Notes: generated from the sequence alone by a model not told the origin. Numbered from the stretch's first letter, positions 1 to 10,600 are shown. The stretch is DNA of 48,716 nt from Trinickia sp. Y13 (GCF_029522115.1 NZ_JAKWFK010000025.1:1-48716); one strand, 5' to 3'. Made by a program: numbers and translations.

Positions 1-2
1 CG

Positions 3-707
3 CACAACGGCCGGCGCATCGAAGTGGAAACCGACGACGATTCGATCGGCGGCCATTTCCTGCATCTGCTGCACGGCAAGACGCCGTCCAAATCGTGGGT
101 CGAAGCGATGCATACGTCGCTGATCCTGTACGCCGAGCACGAGTTCAACGCCTCCACGTTCACGGGCCGCGTCATCGCCGGCACCGGTTCGGACATCTAT
201 TCGGCCATCACCGGTGCAATCGGCGCGCTGCGCGGCCCGAAGCACGGCGGCGCCAACGAAGCGGCATTCGAGATTCAAACGCGCTACACCACGCCCGACG
301 AAGCCGAGGCCGACATCCGCCGCCGCGTCGAGAACAAGGAAGTGGTGATCGGCTTCGGGCATCCGGTCTATACGATTTCCGACCCGCGCAATCAGGTGAT
401 CAAGGAAGTGGCGCGCAAGCTGTCCAAGGAAGCCGAGGACATGCGCCTGTTCAACATCGCCGAGCGGCTCGAAACGGTGATGTGGGACGCCAAGAAAATG
501 TTCCCGAACCTGGACTGGTTCAGCGCCGTGTCGTACCACATGATGGGCGTGCCCACGGCCATGTTCACGCCGCTGTTCGTCATCTCGCGCACCTCGGGCT
601 GGAGCGCGCACATCATCGAGCAGCGCGTCGATAACAAGATCATCCGGCCGAGCGCGAATTACACTGGACCGGAGAACCTGAAGTTCGCACCGATCGGCAA
701 ACGCTGA
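3..707 (+). CDS. prpC: 2-methylcitrate synthase, C-terminal part (5' end outside window)
   Basis: The enzyme condenses propionyl-CoA with oxaloacetate to 2-methylcitrate, the entry step of the methylcitrate cycle in the cytoplasm. The reading frame is open from base 3, so the 234 visible residues are the C-terminal 60% of a protein normally near 385 aa. Citrate-synthase active-site blocks are present: HGGANEAA with the first catalytic His, [13 protein letters not shown] with the second, and [16 protein letters not shown] with the catalytic Asp. The last block is typical of PrpC rather than GltA. It is followed on the same strand by an acyl-CoA ligase, acnD and prpF, which fixes the pathway. 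A prpB gene is expected just upstream, outside the window. Confidence 0.95.
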   Translation, partial: HNGRRIEVETDDDSIGGHFLHLLHGKTPSKSWVEAMHTSLILYAEHEFNASTFTGRVIAGTGSDIYSAITGAIGALRGPKHGGANEAAFEIQTRYTTPDEAEADIRRRVENKEVVIGFGHPVYTISDPRNQVIKEVARKLSKEAEDMRLFNIAERLETVMWDAKKMFPNLDWFSAVSYHMMGVPTAMFTPLFVISRTSGWSAHIIEQRVDNKIIRPSANYTGPENLKFAPIGKR

Positions 708-775
708 TCGCAGGGGCGGGCCGCGCCTTCGACTCGGGCCCGCAGCAGCACCATGGGAGAGGTGGGGAGACAATC

Positions 776-2419
776 ATGAGCACAGATATGTTCGAAGCAG
801 GCCTTGGCAAGACCACGGCAAACTACACCGCGCTGACGCCGCTCAGCTTCATCGAGCGCGCGGCAAGCGTCTATCCGACACGCCTGGCCGTCGTGCACGG
901 CCTGATTCGCCGAACCTGGCAGGAAACTTACGCACGCACGCGGCGCCTCGCGTCGGCGCTCGCGGCGCGCGGCATCGGCACGGGCGACACCGTGGCCGCG
1001 ATGCTGCCCAATACCCCCGCCATGATCGAGGCCCACTTCGGCGTACCGATGGCCGGCGCGGTGCTCAACACACTCAATACCCGCCTGGACGCCGCCACCC
1101 TCGCCTTCATGCTCAATCACGGCGAAGCGAAGGTCTTGCTCGTCGATCGCGAATTCGCGGACCTCATGCGCTCCGTTCTGCCGGCCGTGGAGCGGCCCAT
1201 CTTCGTCGTCGACGTCGACGATCCGCTCTATACGGGACCCGGCGAGCGAATCGGCCAAATCGAATACGAAGCGCTGCTCGATAGCGGCGATCCGCACTAC
1301 GCCTGGCAGCCACCGAACGACGAATGGGACGCCATCAGCCTGAACTACACGTCGGGCACCACGGGCAATCCCAAAGGCGTCGTCTATCACCATCGAGGCG
1401 CCTACACCGCAGCAATCAGCAACATTCTCGAATGGGACATGCCCAAGCATGCCGTTTACCTGTGGACGTTGCCGCTGTTTCACTGCAACGGATGGACCTT
1501 TCCTTGGGCTGTCGCCGCGCGCGCGGGGGTCAACGTTTGCCTGCGCAAAGTCGACGCGAAGACGATCTTCGATCTCATTCGCGCCGAGCGCGTCACGCAT
1601 TACTGCGGCGCGCCGATCGTTCACAACATGCTCGTGAATGCGCCGGATGAATTAAAGGGCGGCATCACCCATCCCGTCCATGCGATGGTGGCCGGCGCGG
1701 CGCCGCCCGCCGCGCTGATCGAAAGCTTGGAGCGGCTCGGCTTCGAGCTCACGCACGTGTACGGCCTGACGGAAGTCTACGGGCCGGCCTCCGTGTGTCC
1801 CCAGCAAGAAGAATGGCGCACGTTGGACATCGGCGAGCGCGCGCGTTTGAACGCGCGTCAGGGCGTGCGCTATCACTTGCAAGACGGCTGTGCAGTGCTC
1901 GACCCGGAGACGATGACGCCCGTGCCTGCCGACGGCGAAACCATCGGCGAAATCATGTTCCGCGGCAACATCACGATGAAGGGCTATCTGAAGAATGCCA
2001 CCGCCACCGAAGAAGCCTTTCGCGGCGGCTGGTTTCATACGGGCGACTTGGGCGTGGCCTACCCCGACGGCTACGTGCGCATCAAAGATCGCAGCAAGGA
2101 CATCATCATTTCGGGCGGGGAAAACATCTCGAGCATCGAGATCGAAGACGTGCTCTATCGGCACCCCGCCGTGCTGGCCGCGGCCGTCGTCGCCAAACCC
2201 GATCCGCGCTGGGGAGAAACGCCGTGCGCATTCGTCGAACTCAAAGCTGGCGCGACGGCGAGCGCCGCCGATTTGATCGCGCATTGCAAGGCGCATCTGG
2301 CCGGCTTCAAAGTGCCGCGCGCGATCGAGTTCGTCGAATTGCCGAAGACGTCGACCGGCAAGATCCAGAAGTTCGAGTTGCGCAAACTCGCCAAATCCGT
2401 GTCGGCGATCGACGTATGA
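776..2419 (+). CDS. acyl-CoA ligase of the DmdB/medium-chain AMP-binding type, inside the prp operon
   Basis: This 547-aa protein is an ANL-superfamily acyl-CoA synthetase (acid + ATP + CoA to acyl-CoA + AMP + PPi). Motifs in order: P-loop TSGTTGNPKG (192-201), GLTEVYGP (330-337), HTGDLG (421-426), DRSKDIIISGGENIS (438-452) and the C-terminal catalytic Lys in KTSTGKI (529). Length and motifs resemble 3-methylmercaptopropionyl-CoA ligase (DmdB) and plant acyl-activating enzymes, not PrpE/Acs, which are about 630 aa. The start ATG has GGAGAGG/GGGGAG-rich sequence before it. It sits 68 bp after prpC and 97 bp before acnD, so it probably supplies propionyl-CoA or a related short-chain acyl-CoA to the methylcitrate cycle. 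The substrate is inferred from position only. Confidence 0.85.
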   Translation: MSTDMFEAGLGKTTANYTALTPLSFIERAASVYPTRLAVVHGLIRRTWQETYARTRRLASALAARGIGTGDTVAAMLPNTPAMIEAHFGVPMAGAVLNTLNTRLDAATLAFMLNHGEAKVLLVDREFADLMRSVLPAVERPIFVVDVDDPLYTGPGERIGQIEYEALLDSGDPHYAWQPPNDEWDAISLNYTSGTTGNPKGVVYHHRGAYTAAISNILEWDMPKHAVYLWTLPLFHCNGWTFPWAVAARAGVNVCLRKVDAKTIFDLIRAERVTHYCGAPIVHNMLVNAPDELKGGITHPVHAMVAGAAPPAALIESLERLGFELTHVYGLTEVYGPASVCPQQEEWRTLDIGERARLNARQGVRYHLQDGCAVLDPETMTPVPADGETIGEIMFRGNITMKGYLKNATATEEAFRGGWFHTGDLGVAYPDGYVRIKDRSKDIIISGGENISSIEIEDVLYRHPAVLAAAVVAKPDPRWGETPCAFVELKAGATASAADLIAHCKAHLAGFKVPRAIEFVELPKTSTGKIQKFELRKLAKSVSAIDV

Positions 2420-2516
2420 CGTTCCTGCGCTTCCACTAACCGTTTCCGCAGCCGGCTCATCGCGATCGACCACGAATCGATCGCCGCGAGCCCGGCGCAA
2501 CTTCGCCTCATACGCT

Positions 2517-5111
2517 ATGAATACCGACTACCGCAAAGCATTGCCCGGCGCCGGGCTCGACTATTTCGACGCCCGTTCGGCCATCGAAGCGATCGAAAAA
2601 GGCGCTTACGACACGCTGCCATACACCTCCCGCGTGTTCGCCGAGAATCTCGTGCGCCGCTGCGAGCCGTCGCTGCTGACCGATGCGCTCAAGCAACTGA
2701 TCGAGCGCAAGCGCGACCTCGATTTCCCGTGGTTCCCCGCGCGCGTGGTATGCCATGACATCCTCGGCCAAACCGCCTTCGTCGATCTCGCGGGCCTGCG
2801 CGACGCCATCGCCGAACGCGGCGGCGATCCCGCTTTGGTCAATCCCGTCGTGCCGACGCAACTCGTCGTCGATCATTCGCTCGCCGTCGAATGCGGCGGC
2901 TTCGACAAGGATGCCTTCGCGAAGAACCGGGCCATCGAGGATCGCCGCAACGAAGACCGCTTTCACTTCATCGATTGGACGAAGAAGGCGTTCAAGAACG
3001 TGGACGTCATTCCTCCGGGCAACGGCATCCTGCATCAAATCAACCTCGAGCGCATGAGCCCGGTCATTCAGGTTCGCGACGGCGTCGCGTTTCCCGACAC
3101 GCTCGTGGGCACCGATTCGCATACGCCGATGGTCGATGCGCTCGGCGTCATCGCCGTGGGCGTGGGCGGCCTCGAAGCCGAGAGCGTGATGCTCGGCCGC
3201 GCATCGTGGATGCGCCTGCCCGACATCGTCGGGGTCGAGCTGACCGGCGCGCGCCAACCCGGCATCACGGCAACCGACATCGTGCTGGCCTTGACCGAAA
3301 TCCTGCGCAAGGAGAAGGTCGTATCGGCGTACCTCGAGTTTTACGGCGAAGGCGCATCGCGGCTCACGCTCGGGGACCGCGCGACCATCGCGAACATGGC
3401 GCCCGAGTTCGGCGCGACTGCCGCGATGTTCTACATCGACGAGCAGACGATCCGCTACCTGAAGCTCACGGGCCGCGACGACGCACTCGTCAAGCTAGTC
3501 GAAACGTATGCCAAGGAAGCCGGGCTGTGGGCCGACACGCTCACGAACGCGCAATACGAGCGCGTCCTGCGCTTCGATCTTTCGAGCGTCACGCGAAACA
3601 TCGCGGGGCCGTCGAACCCGCACCGCCGCGTGCCGACCACCGAGCTGGCGGCCCGCGGGATCAGCGGCAAGGTCGAGAACGAGCCGGGCAAGATGCCCGA
3701 CGGCGCCGTCATCATCGCGGCGATCACGAGTTGCACCAACACCAACAATCCGCGCAACATGATTGCCGCGGGCCTGCTCGCGCGCAATGCCAATCGCTTG
3801 GGCCTCGTGCGCAAGCCGTGGGTCAAGTCCTCGCTCGCCCCCGGATCGAAAGCCGTGACGCTGTATCTGGAAGAGGCGGGGCTGCTGCCGGAACTCGAGA
3901 AGCTCGGCTTCGGCGTGGTCGCCTATGCGTGCACGTCTTGCAACGGCATGTCGGGCGCGCTCGATCCGAAGATTCAGCAGGAGATCGTCGAGCGCGATCT
4001 CTACGCCACCGCCGTGCTATCGGGCAATCGCAACTTCGACGGCCGCATTCATCCGTACGCGAAACAAGCGTTCCTCGCTTCGCCGCCGCTCGTCGTAGCC
4101 TATGCGATCGCGGGCACGATTCGCTTCGACATCGAGAAAGACGCGCTCGGCGTCGACCGCGACGGCAAGCCGGTTACGCTCAAGGACCTCTGGCCGACCG
4201 ACGAGGAGATCGACGCCGTCGTCGCGTCGAGCGTGAAGCCCGAGCAGTTCCGGCGCGTCTACGAGCCGATGTTCGCCCTCGCCGCGCAGCGCGCCGAACA
4301 GGCGGAGCCGCTCTACGCATGGCGGCCGCAAAGCACCTACATTCGCCGCCCGCCGTATTGGGAGGGCGCGCTCGCCGGCGAGCGCACGCTCAAGCGCATG
4401 CGCGCGCTGGCCGTGCTCGGCGACAACATCACGACCGATCATATTTCGCCGTCCAACGCGATCATGCGCAACAGCGCCGCGGGCGAGTACCTCGAAAAGA
4501 TGGGCTTGCCGGAGGAAGACTTCAACTCGTACGCCACCCACCGCGGTGATCACCTCACCGCCCAGCGCGCGACGTTCGCCAATCCGACGCTGAAGAACGA
4601 AATGGTCGTGGAGAACGGTCAGGTGAAAACCGGTTCTCTCGCGCGCATCGAACCGGAGGGCCGCGTCACACGCATGTGGGAAGCGATCGAGACGTACATG
4701 GAGCGCAAGCAGCCGCTCATCATCATCGCAGGCGCGGACTACGGCCAAGGCTCATCGCGCGATTGGGCGGCCAAGGGTGTGCGCCTTGCGGGCGTCGAGG
4801 CGATCGTCGCGGAAGGATTCGAGCGCATTCACCGCACGAACCTCGTCGGCATGGGCGTGCTGCCGCTCGAGTTCAAGCCGGGCACGACGCGCACGACGCT
4901 CGGGATCGACGGCACGGAGACGTTCGATGTGATCGGCGAACGCACGCCGCGCGCCGATCTCACGCTCGTCATCACGCGCAAGAACGGCGAGCGCGTCACC
5001 GTGCCGGTCACGTGCCGGCTCGACACGGCAGAAGAGGTCTCGATCTACGAAGCGGGCGGCGTACTGCAACGCTTCGCGCAAGACTTCCTCGAATCGTCGA
5101 TGGCGGCGTGA
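2517..5111 (+). CDS. acnD: Fe/S-dependent 2-methylcitrate dehydratase AcnD
   Basis: Aconitase-family protein of 864 aa that dehydrates 2-methylcitrate to 2-methyl-trans-aconitate, which PrpF then isomerises. The three [4Fe-4S] cysteines are visible: Cys406 in ITSCTNTNNP, and Cys472 and Cys475 in ACTSCNGMSG. The C-terminal swivel domain carries GSSRDWAAKG, an aconitase substrate-binding loop, and NLVGMGVLPL. AcnD replaces the iron-free PrpD in prp operons that also contain prpF, and prpF is the next gene 26 bp downstream. An acnA/acnB housekeeping aconitase is a formal alternative, but the context argues strongly for AcnD. Confidence 0.95.
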   Translation: MNTDYRKALPGAGLDYFDARSAIEAIEKGAYDTLPYTSRVFAENLVRRCEPSLLTDALKQLIERKRDLDFPWFPARVVCHDILGQTAFVDLAGLRDAIAERGGDPALVNPVVPTQLVVDHSLAVECGGFDKDAFAKNRAIEDRRNEDRFHFIDWTKKAFKNVDVIPPGNGILHQINLERMSPVIQVRDGVAFPDTLVGTDSHTPMVDALGVIAVGVGGLEAESVMLGRASWMRLPDIVGVELTGARQPGITATDIVLALTEILRKEKVVSAYLEFYGEGASRLTLGDRATIANMAPEFGATAAMFYIDEQTIRYLKLTGRDDALVKLVETYAKEAGLWADTLTNAQYERVLRFDLSSVTRNIAGPSNPHRRVPTTELAARGISGKVENEPGKMPDGAVIIAAITSCTNTNNPRNMIAAGLLARNANRLGLVRKPWVKSSLAPGSKAVTLYLEEAGLLPELEKLGFGVVAYACTSCNGMSGALDPKIQQEIVERDLYATAVLSGNRNFDGRIHPYAKQAFLASPPLVVAYAIAGTIRFDIEKDALGVDRDGKPVTLKDLWPTDEEIDAVVASSVKPEQFRRVYEPMFALAAQRAEQAEPLYAWRPQSTYIRRPPYWEGALAGERTLKRMRALAVLGDNITTDHISPSNAIMRNSAAGEYLEKMGLPEEDFNSYATHRGDHLTAQRATFANPTLKNEMVVENGQVKTGSLARIEPEGRVTRMWEAIETYMERKQPLIIIAGADYGQGSSRDWAAKGVRLAGVEAIVAEGFERIHRTNLVGMGVLPLEFKPGTTRTTLGIDGTETFDVIGERTPRADLTLVITRKNGERVTVPVTCRLDTAEEVSIYEAGGVLQRFAQDFLESSMAA

Positions 5112-5137
5112 GCGGCATCAGTAAGGATGACTAACGA

Positions 5138-6319
5138 ATGGCCCACCTACCTCAAATCAAAATTCCCGCCGTGTACATGCGCGGCGGCACGAGCAAAGGC
5201 GTGTTCTTCCGTCTGCAAGACCTGCCCACCTCGGCGCAGGCGCCCGGTGCGGCGCGCGACGCCCTGCTCATGCGCGTGATCGGCAGCCCCGATCCCTACG
5301 GCAAGCACATCGACGGCATGGGCGGCGCAACCTCCAGCACGAGCAAAACCGTCATCGTCTCGCCGAGCACGCGGCCCGGTCACGACGTCGACTACTTGTT
5401 CGGGCAGGTGGCGATCGACAAGGCGTTCGTCGATTGGAGCGGAAACTGCGGCAACCTGTCGGCCGCCGTAGGCCCTTTCGCGATTGCTAGCGGACTCATC
5501 GACGCTGCGCGCCTGCCGCGCAACGGCACGGCTACCGTGCGAATCTGGCAAGCCAATATCGGAAAGACAATCGTCGCCCATGTGCCGATGACCGATGGCG
5601 CGGTGCAGGAGACGGGCGACTTCGAACTGGACGGCGTGACGTTCCCCGCCGCAGAGATCGCGCTCGAGTTCATGGACCCGGCCGCGGACGAGGACGGTGC
5701 GGGTGGCGCGATGTTCCCGACGGGGAACGTGGTGGACGATCTGGACGTGCCCGGCATCGGCACGCTCAAGGCGACGATGATCAACGCGGGCATCCCCACG
5801 ATTTTCGTCGATGCGCGGGCGATCGGCTATCAGGGCACCGAACTGCAAGAGTCCATCAACGGCGATGAAAAAGCGCTTGCGATGTTCGAGACGATTCGCG
5901 CCTATGGCGCGTTGCGGATGGGCCTCATTGCGCACGTCGACGAGATCGCGAAAAAGCAGCATACGCCGAAGGTCGCTTTCGTCGCGCCGCCTGCGGACTA
6001 TGTGGCCTCGAGCGGTAAAGCGGTCGGCGCGGGGGATGTCGATCTACTCGTGCGCGCGATGTCGATGGGCAAACTGCATCACGCGATGATGGGCACGGCG
6101 GCCGTCGCTATCGGGACCGCCGCCGCGATTCCGGGCACGCTCGTCAATCTGGCGGCGGGCGGCGGCGAGCGCGAGGCGGTTCGATTCGGGCACCCCTCCG
6201 GCACCTTGCGCGTTGGGGCGCAGGCGGCTCTCGTGGAAGGTCAGTGGGTCGTCAAAAAGGCCATCATGAGCCGCAGCGCGCGCGTGTTGATGGAGGGCTG
6301 GGTGCGCGTGCCGGGTTGA
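5138..6319 (+). CDS. prpF: 2-methylaconitate cis-trans isomerase PrpF
   Basis: PrpF works with AcnD to isomerise 2-methyl-trans-aconitate to the cis isomer, which is hydrated to 2-methylisocitrate. The 393-aa protein has the family N-terminus MRGGTSKGVFF (14-24), a conserved Lys70 in SSTSKTVIV and Cys104 in GNCGNLS. These match, with a constant offset of three, the Lys and Cys reported as important in Shewanella PrpF, as I recall it. Fold: diaminopimelate-epimerase-like tandem repeat. Its TGA (6317-6319) abuts the stop of the opposing lipoprotein gene with no base between, so this is the last prp gene. Confidence 0.95.
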   Translation: MAHLPQIKIPAVYMRGGTSKGVFFRLQDLPTSAQAPGAARDALLMRVIGSPDPYGKHIDGMGGATSSTSKTVIVSPSTRPGHDVDYLFGQVAIDKAFVDWSGNCGNLSAAVGPFAIASGLIDAARLPRNGTATVRIWQANIGKTIVAHVPMTDGAVQETGDFELDGVTFPAAEIALEFMDPAADEDGAGGAMFPTGNVVDDLDVPGIGTLKATMINAGIPTIFVDARAIGYQGTELQESINGDEKALAMFETIRAYGALRMGLIAHVDEIAKKQHTPKVAFVAPPADYVASSGKAVGAGDVDLLVRAMSMGKLHHAMMGTAAVAIGTAAAIPGTLVNLAAGGGEREAVRFGHPSGTLRVGAQAALVEGQWVVKKAIMSRSARVLMEGWVRVPG

Positions 6320-6886
6320 TCAATGCCCCCTGATGATGTCCGAACGCGAAGTCGTGTACACGACGCCCGATGCATCGAAGTGAACGTTGAAATACGCTTC
6401 GCCGCTCGGGCCACCCTCCTGCCACTTCCAACTCCACACCGTTTCTGGCTTCAGTCGGTACACGGCGATCTCGCCCGGTTTGCCGAGTAGCCGACGCACT
6501 TCATCGGCCGTCATCCCCATGCGGACCTTCGCGAAGTTTTCGGCGGTCAATACTTGGGTGACGGCGACTAGCCTGCCGCGCGAATCGACATCCACCATAT
6601 AGGTAGTCGTGCCCTGCGGGCCGCGCGGATACTCGAGCCGCTTCGATCCGTCCGCATGCGTGCGCTCGGTTTCGGGTTGCCCCATTTGCTCGCGAATTTG
6701 GGTCTCGGTCGTTACACCGGGCGTCAATCCTCGCAGGAGCAACTCGTCCGGCTTGATCGCATTGAAGAAAGCTTTGAGTTTTCCCATGGCCTGCTCGCCT
6801 TGACGGTCGTCACATCCTGCCAACGTGAGCGCGGCGCCCGCGCACACGATCGTTAGCCACTTCCAATGCTTGTTCGTCTTGCCCAC
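6320..6886 (-). CDS. BamE/SmpA-like outer-membrane lipoprotein
   Basis: A predicted 188-aa lipoprotein. The likely start is the GTG at 6886 (reading GKTNKHWKWLTIVC), because this puts a normal signal peptide directly at the N-terminus, ending in the lipobox LAGC before DDRQ. A longer open frame back to 6991 would put about 35 charged residues in front. The mature part has two copies of a SmpA/OmlA (BamE-like) unit, each recognisable by G-M/V-T-x-x-E/Q-[IV]-R-x-x-[ML]-G-[QK]-P: GVTTETQIREQMGQPE and GMTADEVRRLLGKPGE. BamE proper is about 110-170 aa with one unit, so this is a paralogue. A role in envelope maintenance is inferred. It is convergent with prpF, with the two stop codons touching. 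Confidence 0.8.
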   Translation of the reverse strand: MGKTNKHWKWLTIVCAGAALTLAGCDDRQGEQAMGKLKAFFNAIKPDELLLRGLTPGVTTETQIREQMGQPETERTHADGSKRLEYPRGPQGTTTYMVDVDSRGRLVAVTQVLTAENFAKVRMGMTADEVRRLLGKPGEIAVYRLKPETVWSWKWQEGGPSGEAYFNVHFDASGVVYTTSRSDIIRGH

Positions 6887-7075
6887 ACGATCCTCGATAG
6901 GGAATTGCCGATCGACGCGCAAGGATAGCGCACCTGCCGGAGAAGCGTGCTGGTCACCGAGGGTTTCGTCACAGTGCTTACGTTTTGTCACCAGAGCGGG
7001 GTCAACTCTCCTCGTCGCCCTAGCGTTAAACCGGCAGCGCTGAATTGTCTCAGCCGCCCCAATAGGAGTTCACAG

Positions 7076-7474
7076 ATGAAGACGATGTTCGCTGCTCTCG
7101 CTTCCGCCCTGCTCGTTTCGACGGCTTTCGCTCAAACCGCGGCCCCCGCCTCGGCGCCGGGAATCAACGCAAACACGTCCGTTCAGGCCGGACAAGCCAA
7201 CTTGAAGGCAAGCACGCGGGCGCAAGCCGATGCGACGAAGGCTGATAAAGCGACGAACGAAGCCGGTGCGGCGCAAGAAAAAAACACGATGACGAAGCAC
7301 ACGGCCAAGCATCTGAAGAAGACGCACACGCACAAGGCCAGCAAGAAGAACGAGACCAAAACGGCGCCCAGCGCCGATCAGCAACCGGCAAAGGCCAAGG
7401 CCGATATGAAGGCTGATGTGAAGGCTGATGTGAAGGCCGATGTGAAGACCGAAACGACGACGAAGACGCAATAA
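7076..7474 (+). CDS. small secreted Lys/Ala-rich repeat protein
   Basis: A 132-aa protein of no family I can name. Residues 1-19 form a clean Sec signal peptide ending AFA before QTAAPASAPG. The mature part is strongly basic and low in complexity: alternating Ala, Lys and Thr, a His/Lys stretch KHTAKHLKKTHTHKASKK, and a C-terminal KAD(M/V) tandem repeat. The start ATG follows AGGAG at 7064-7068. An intrinsic terminator lies 58 bp after the stop, so the gene is monocistronic. Basic, disordered, periplasmic proteins of this sort are common in Burkholderiales. DNA or polyanion binding and a stress-related role are possible but not shown. Confidence 0.8.
   Translation: MKTMFAALASALLVSTAFAQTAAPASAPGINANTSVQAGQANLKASTRAQADATKADKATNEAGAAQEKNTMTKHTAKHLKKTHTHKASKKNETKTAPSADQQPAKAKADMKADVKADVKADVKTETTTKTQ
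7403..7450 (+). repeat. four tandem 12-bp units encoding D-(M/V)-K-A/T
   Basis: Units begin at 7403, 7415, 7427 and 7439 with consensus gat-rtg-aag-gcy. They keep the reading frame of the small secreted protein, so copy-number change would lengthen or shorten its tail by four residues at a time. Confidence 0.9.
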
Positions 7475-7532
7475 GGACATCGGTCTCTTCGACAGCGCCC
7501 CGCGCGTCGCACACAATGCGGGGCCTGCCGTT

Positions 7533-7561
7533 CGGGCGAACTGTCGGGTTCGCCCGTTTTT
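7533..7561 (+). terminator. intrinsic terminator of the small secreted protein gene
   Basis: A perfect 9-bp stem, CGGGCGAAC (7533-7541) with GTTCGCCCG (7548-7556), has a 6-nt loop and is followed at once by five T residues. The orientation fits the plus-strand gene ending at 7474. Confidence 0.93.
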
Positions 7562-7680
7562 ACACTTCCTGCAGCGTTCGCAGGGTGTCCGTCAACGTTC
7601 TTTCGACAACCGAGCCCTCCTTTTTGACCAAGCGCTTCGCGGCCGCGCCATGCGCGATTTCAGCGCTAGATCGCATGAAC

Positions 7681-10600
7681 TCAACGAAGGAAATCGAGCA
7701 ATGCCTCGATAGGATGGCGAACCCGGCGTCCGCGCAAGCGAGCGACTTGGCATCGGCATGAGTAGCCGGTCGCCAGCAGTTCCGGCCGTTCGGCATCCGC
7801 TGTCGTGCCGGCGCCGCCCGGGGCCACCCAGTCGTCGACATGGCGCGCCCACGACTGCTCGAAGATCGTCTTCGATGTTTCGACATTGCGTAACTCATGC
7901 CCATACGTACCGGACATGCCGCAACATCCGCTCGCCGGCATCGACAGCGACAACCCCATGCGCGCGAACACGTCTCGCCACAATCCCGCGGCCCCCGGCT
8001 CGCTCGTGCGCTCCGTGCAATGCGGCAGCATGCGGTAGCTTCGCTGCCTTTTTGGGGCCCGCTCCGGCAGCACGCCATCGAGCGCGCCAATCAGCCATTC
8101 TTGCGGCAGCAAAACGCGCGGGCAGGTCTCGCCCTGCGCGACCTTTCGATATTCCTGCCGATAAACGAGCGTCATCGCCGGATCTAGGCCGATCAACGGC
8201 ACGTCGAACTGTGCGAGCGCAGCCAATCGCGTCGCATTTCTTCGCGCAACGCGCGCGAACGCGCCAAGAAACCCCTGGACGTGCAGCGGCTTTCCATTTG
8301 GCACATAGGGCGCGAGCAGCACCCGATACCCGAGCCGCACGGCGAGCTCCACGAACGCAGCGGCCACCTGAGTTTCAAAGAAGCGCGTAAACGCGTCTTG
8401 AACGAATACGATCGTGCGCGCACGTTGTGCTTCGCTCAACCCGCCCAGCACCGCTTCCGAGGCCGGCTCCAGCGACCATCGACGGCACACGTCCTCCCAA
8501 GAAATCGTGCTGAGCAACGGGCTGTCGACGATGCCGGCTACGCTGCGCAGCAACGCCTTCACCGGCGCAGCCCGCATGAGCGCGTTGTAGAGCCGGCTCC
8601 CGCCGGGCGCCGCGGCGATGTAGGGCACCGAGAATTCGAGCGAGCCGATCAGGTAGTCGCGCGGCGACCGTGCGTAACGCGTATGGTAGTGCGCGAGAAA
8701 GCGCGAGCGAAACTCCGGCACGTTGACTTTCACCGGGCATTGCGCCGCGCATGATTTGCACGCCAAGCATCCGGCCATCGCGTCGTACACCTGATGCGAA
8801 AAGTCGCTCTGCCCGCGCTGCTTGCGCAAGCTATTGGCAACCCGGACCGGTAATGGCGCCGTCCTCGGCTTCGCCGTCAGATCGACGCCCGCCTCGCTCT
8901 GCAGACGCAACCACTCGCGCATCAACGATGCGCGCCCCTTCGGCGAGTGAATCCGCTGGCGGGTAGCTTTCCATGACGGACACATGGCGTCGTCGGGATC
9001 GAAGTTGTAGCAAGCGCCGTTGCCGTTGCAATGCACCGCGTCGGCATTGCGCTGCCACACGCGCTCGTCGATGCGCCGGTCGGCCGCGCCGCGCATCGGC
9101 ACGTTATCGATGCGCAGTAACGACGCACCGCTTCCGGACGGCGTCGCGATCTTGCCAGGATTGAGCTGATTGTGAGGATCGAATGCGGCCTTGAGCCGTT
9201 GCAGGGCGGGATACAACGGACCGAAATACTCGGGCGCGTATTCCGAGCGCACGCCCTTGCCGTGTTCGCCCCATAGCAAACCGCCGTATTTCATCGTCAG
9301 CGCCGTAACCGCATCCGATATCGGGCGAACCAACGCGGCTTGCCGCGGGTCCCGCATATCCAACGCTGGCCTAACATGCAACACGCCCGCATCGACATGC
9401 CCGAACATGCCGTAACGCAAGCCGAAACCGTCGAGCAGCCCGCGAAACTCGGCGATGTAATCGGCCAGGTGCTCCGGCGGGACGGCGGTGTCCTCGACGA
9501 ACGGTTGCGGACGGCTGGCACCGCTGACGTTGCCGAGCAAGCCGACAGCGCGCTTTCTCATCGCGTAGACACGCTCGATCGCCGCCTCGCCATCCGCGAC
9601 CGTGATCGCAACGCGGCGCACGGTAGTGTCCGCGCGGATCTGCTCGATAAAGCCCGATACCCGCGTGCGCACCGCGTCGGCTTCGTCGCCGCTGAATTCG
9701 ACCATGTTGATGCCACCCGCATCGTCGGTGGCAGATTCCGTATCCGGGAAGAATTCGGCCACCTTCGTCCATACGATGTCGCGGCGCGCGAGCGCCAATA
9801 CGGTCGAATCCACCGTTTCGATCGACAACGGCCGGTGCTTCATCAACGCACGCGCGTCGCGCAGCGCGTCCATGAAGCTCATGTAGCGAATATTGACGAG
9901 CGCCGCATGCGCGGGAATGGGAAGCACGTTCAGCGTGGCTTCGACGACGAAGCTCAGCGTGCCCTCCGAACCGCATAGGACGCTGTTGAGGTCGACGCGG
10001 CCATCCGCATCACGCAGATGCGCGAGGTCGTAGCCCGTCAAGCAGCGGTTCAATGCCGGAAACCGCTCCCGGATCAGATCGGCTTCGCGTTCGCCGATCT
10101 CTCGCGCGGCGCGGTACACGCGCCCTACCGCATCGTTGCGACGGCAAAGATCGTTCAATTGCATCGAGTCGACCGGCGCGCTCGATAAACGCTCGCCGCC
10201 GACGAGGATCGACTCGACCGCCAGCACGTGATCGCGCGTCTTTCCATACGTGCAGCTCCCCTGGCCGCTCGCGTCGGTGCTGATCATGCCGCCGATTGTG
10301 GCGCGATTGGACGTGGACAACTCGGGTGCAAAGAACAGCCCGTGTGGCTTGAGCGCGGCGTTGAGTTGGTCCTTCACGACGCCAGCTTCCACACGCACGG
10401 TCCGCGATTGCGGATCGATCTCGAGAATCCGGTTCATATGCCGGGACAAGTCCACCACGATCCCGTCTGTCAGCGATTGGCCGTTCGTGCCTGTGCCGCC
10501 GCCTCGGGCAGCGACGACGACTTCACGAAACGCTTCCTGCCCCAAGAGCGTTGCGATGCGCTGCACGTCGCGCGCGTGACGTGGGAACAGCGCCGCTTTC

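Noticed and set aside
659-1624. 321-codon open frame antisense to the acyl-CoA ligase.
   Set aside because: Antisense shadow with low-complexity Arg/Ala/Val composition; the plus-strand frame has all ANL motifs.
2891-4549. Long Arg/His-rich open frame of 552 codons inside acnD in another frame.
   Set aside because: High-GC codon bias produces such frames; the product has no family features, while the AcnD frame has all aconitase motifs.
7403-7450. Regular 12-bp repeat that might suggest a CRISPR or binding-site array.
   Set aside because: It has no spacers, is in frame within a coding sequence and encodes a protein repeat.
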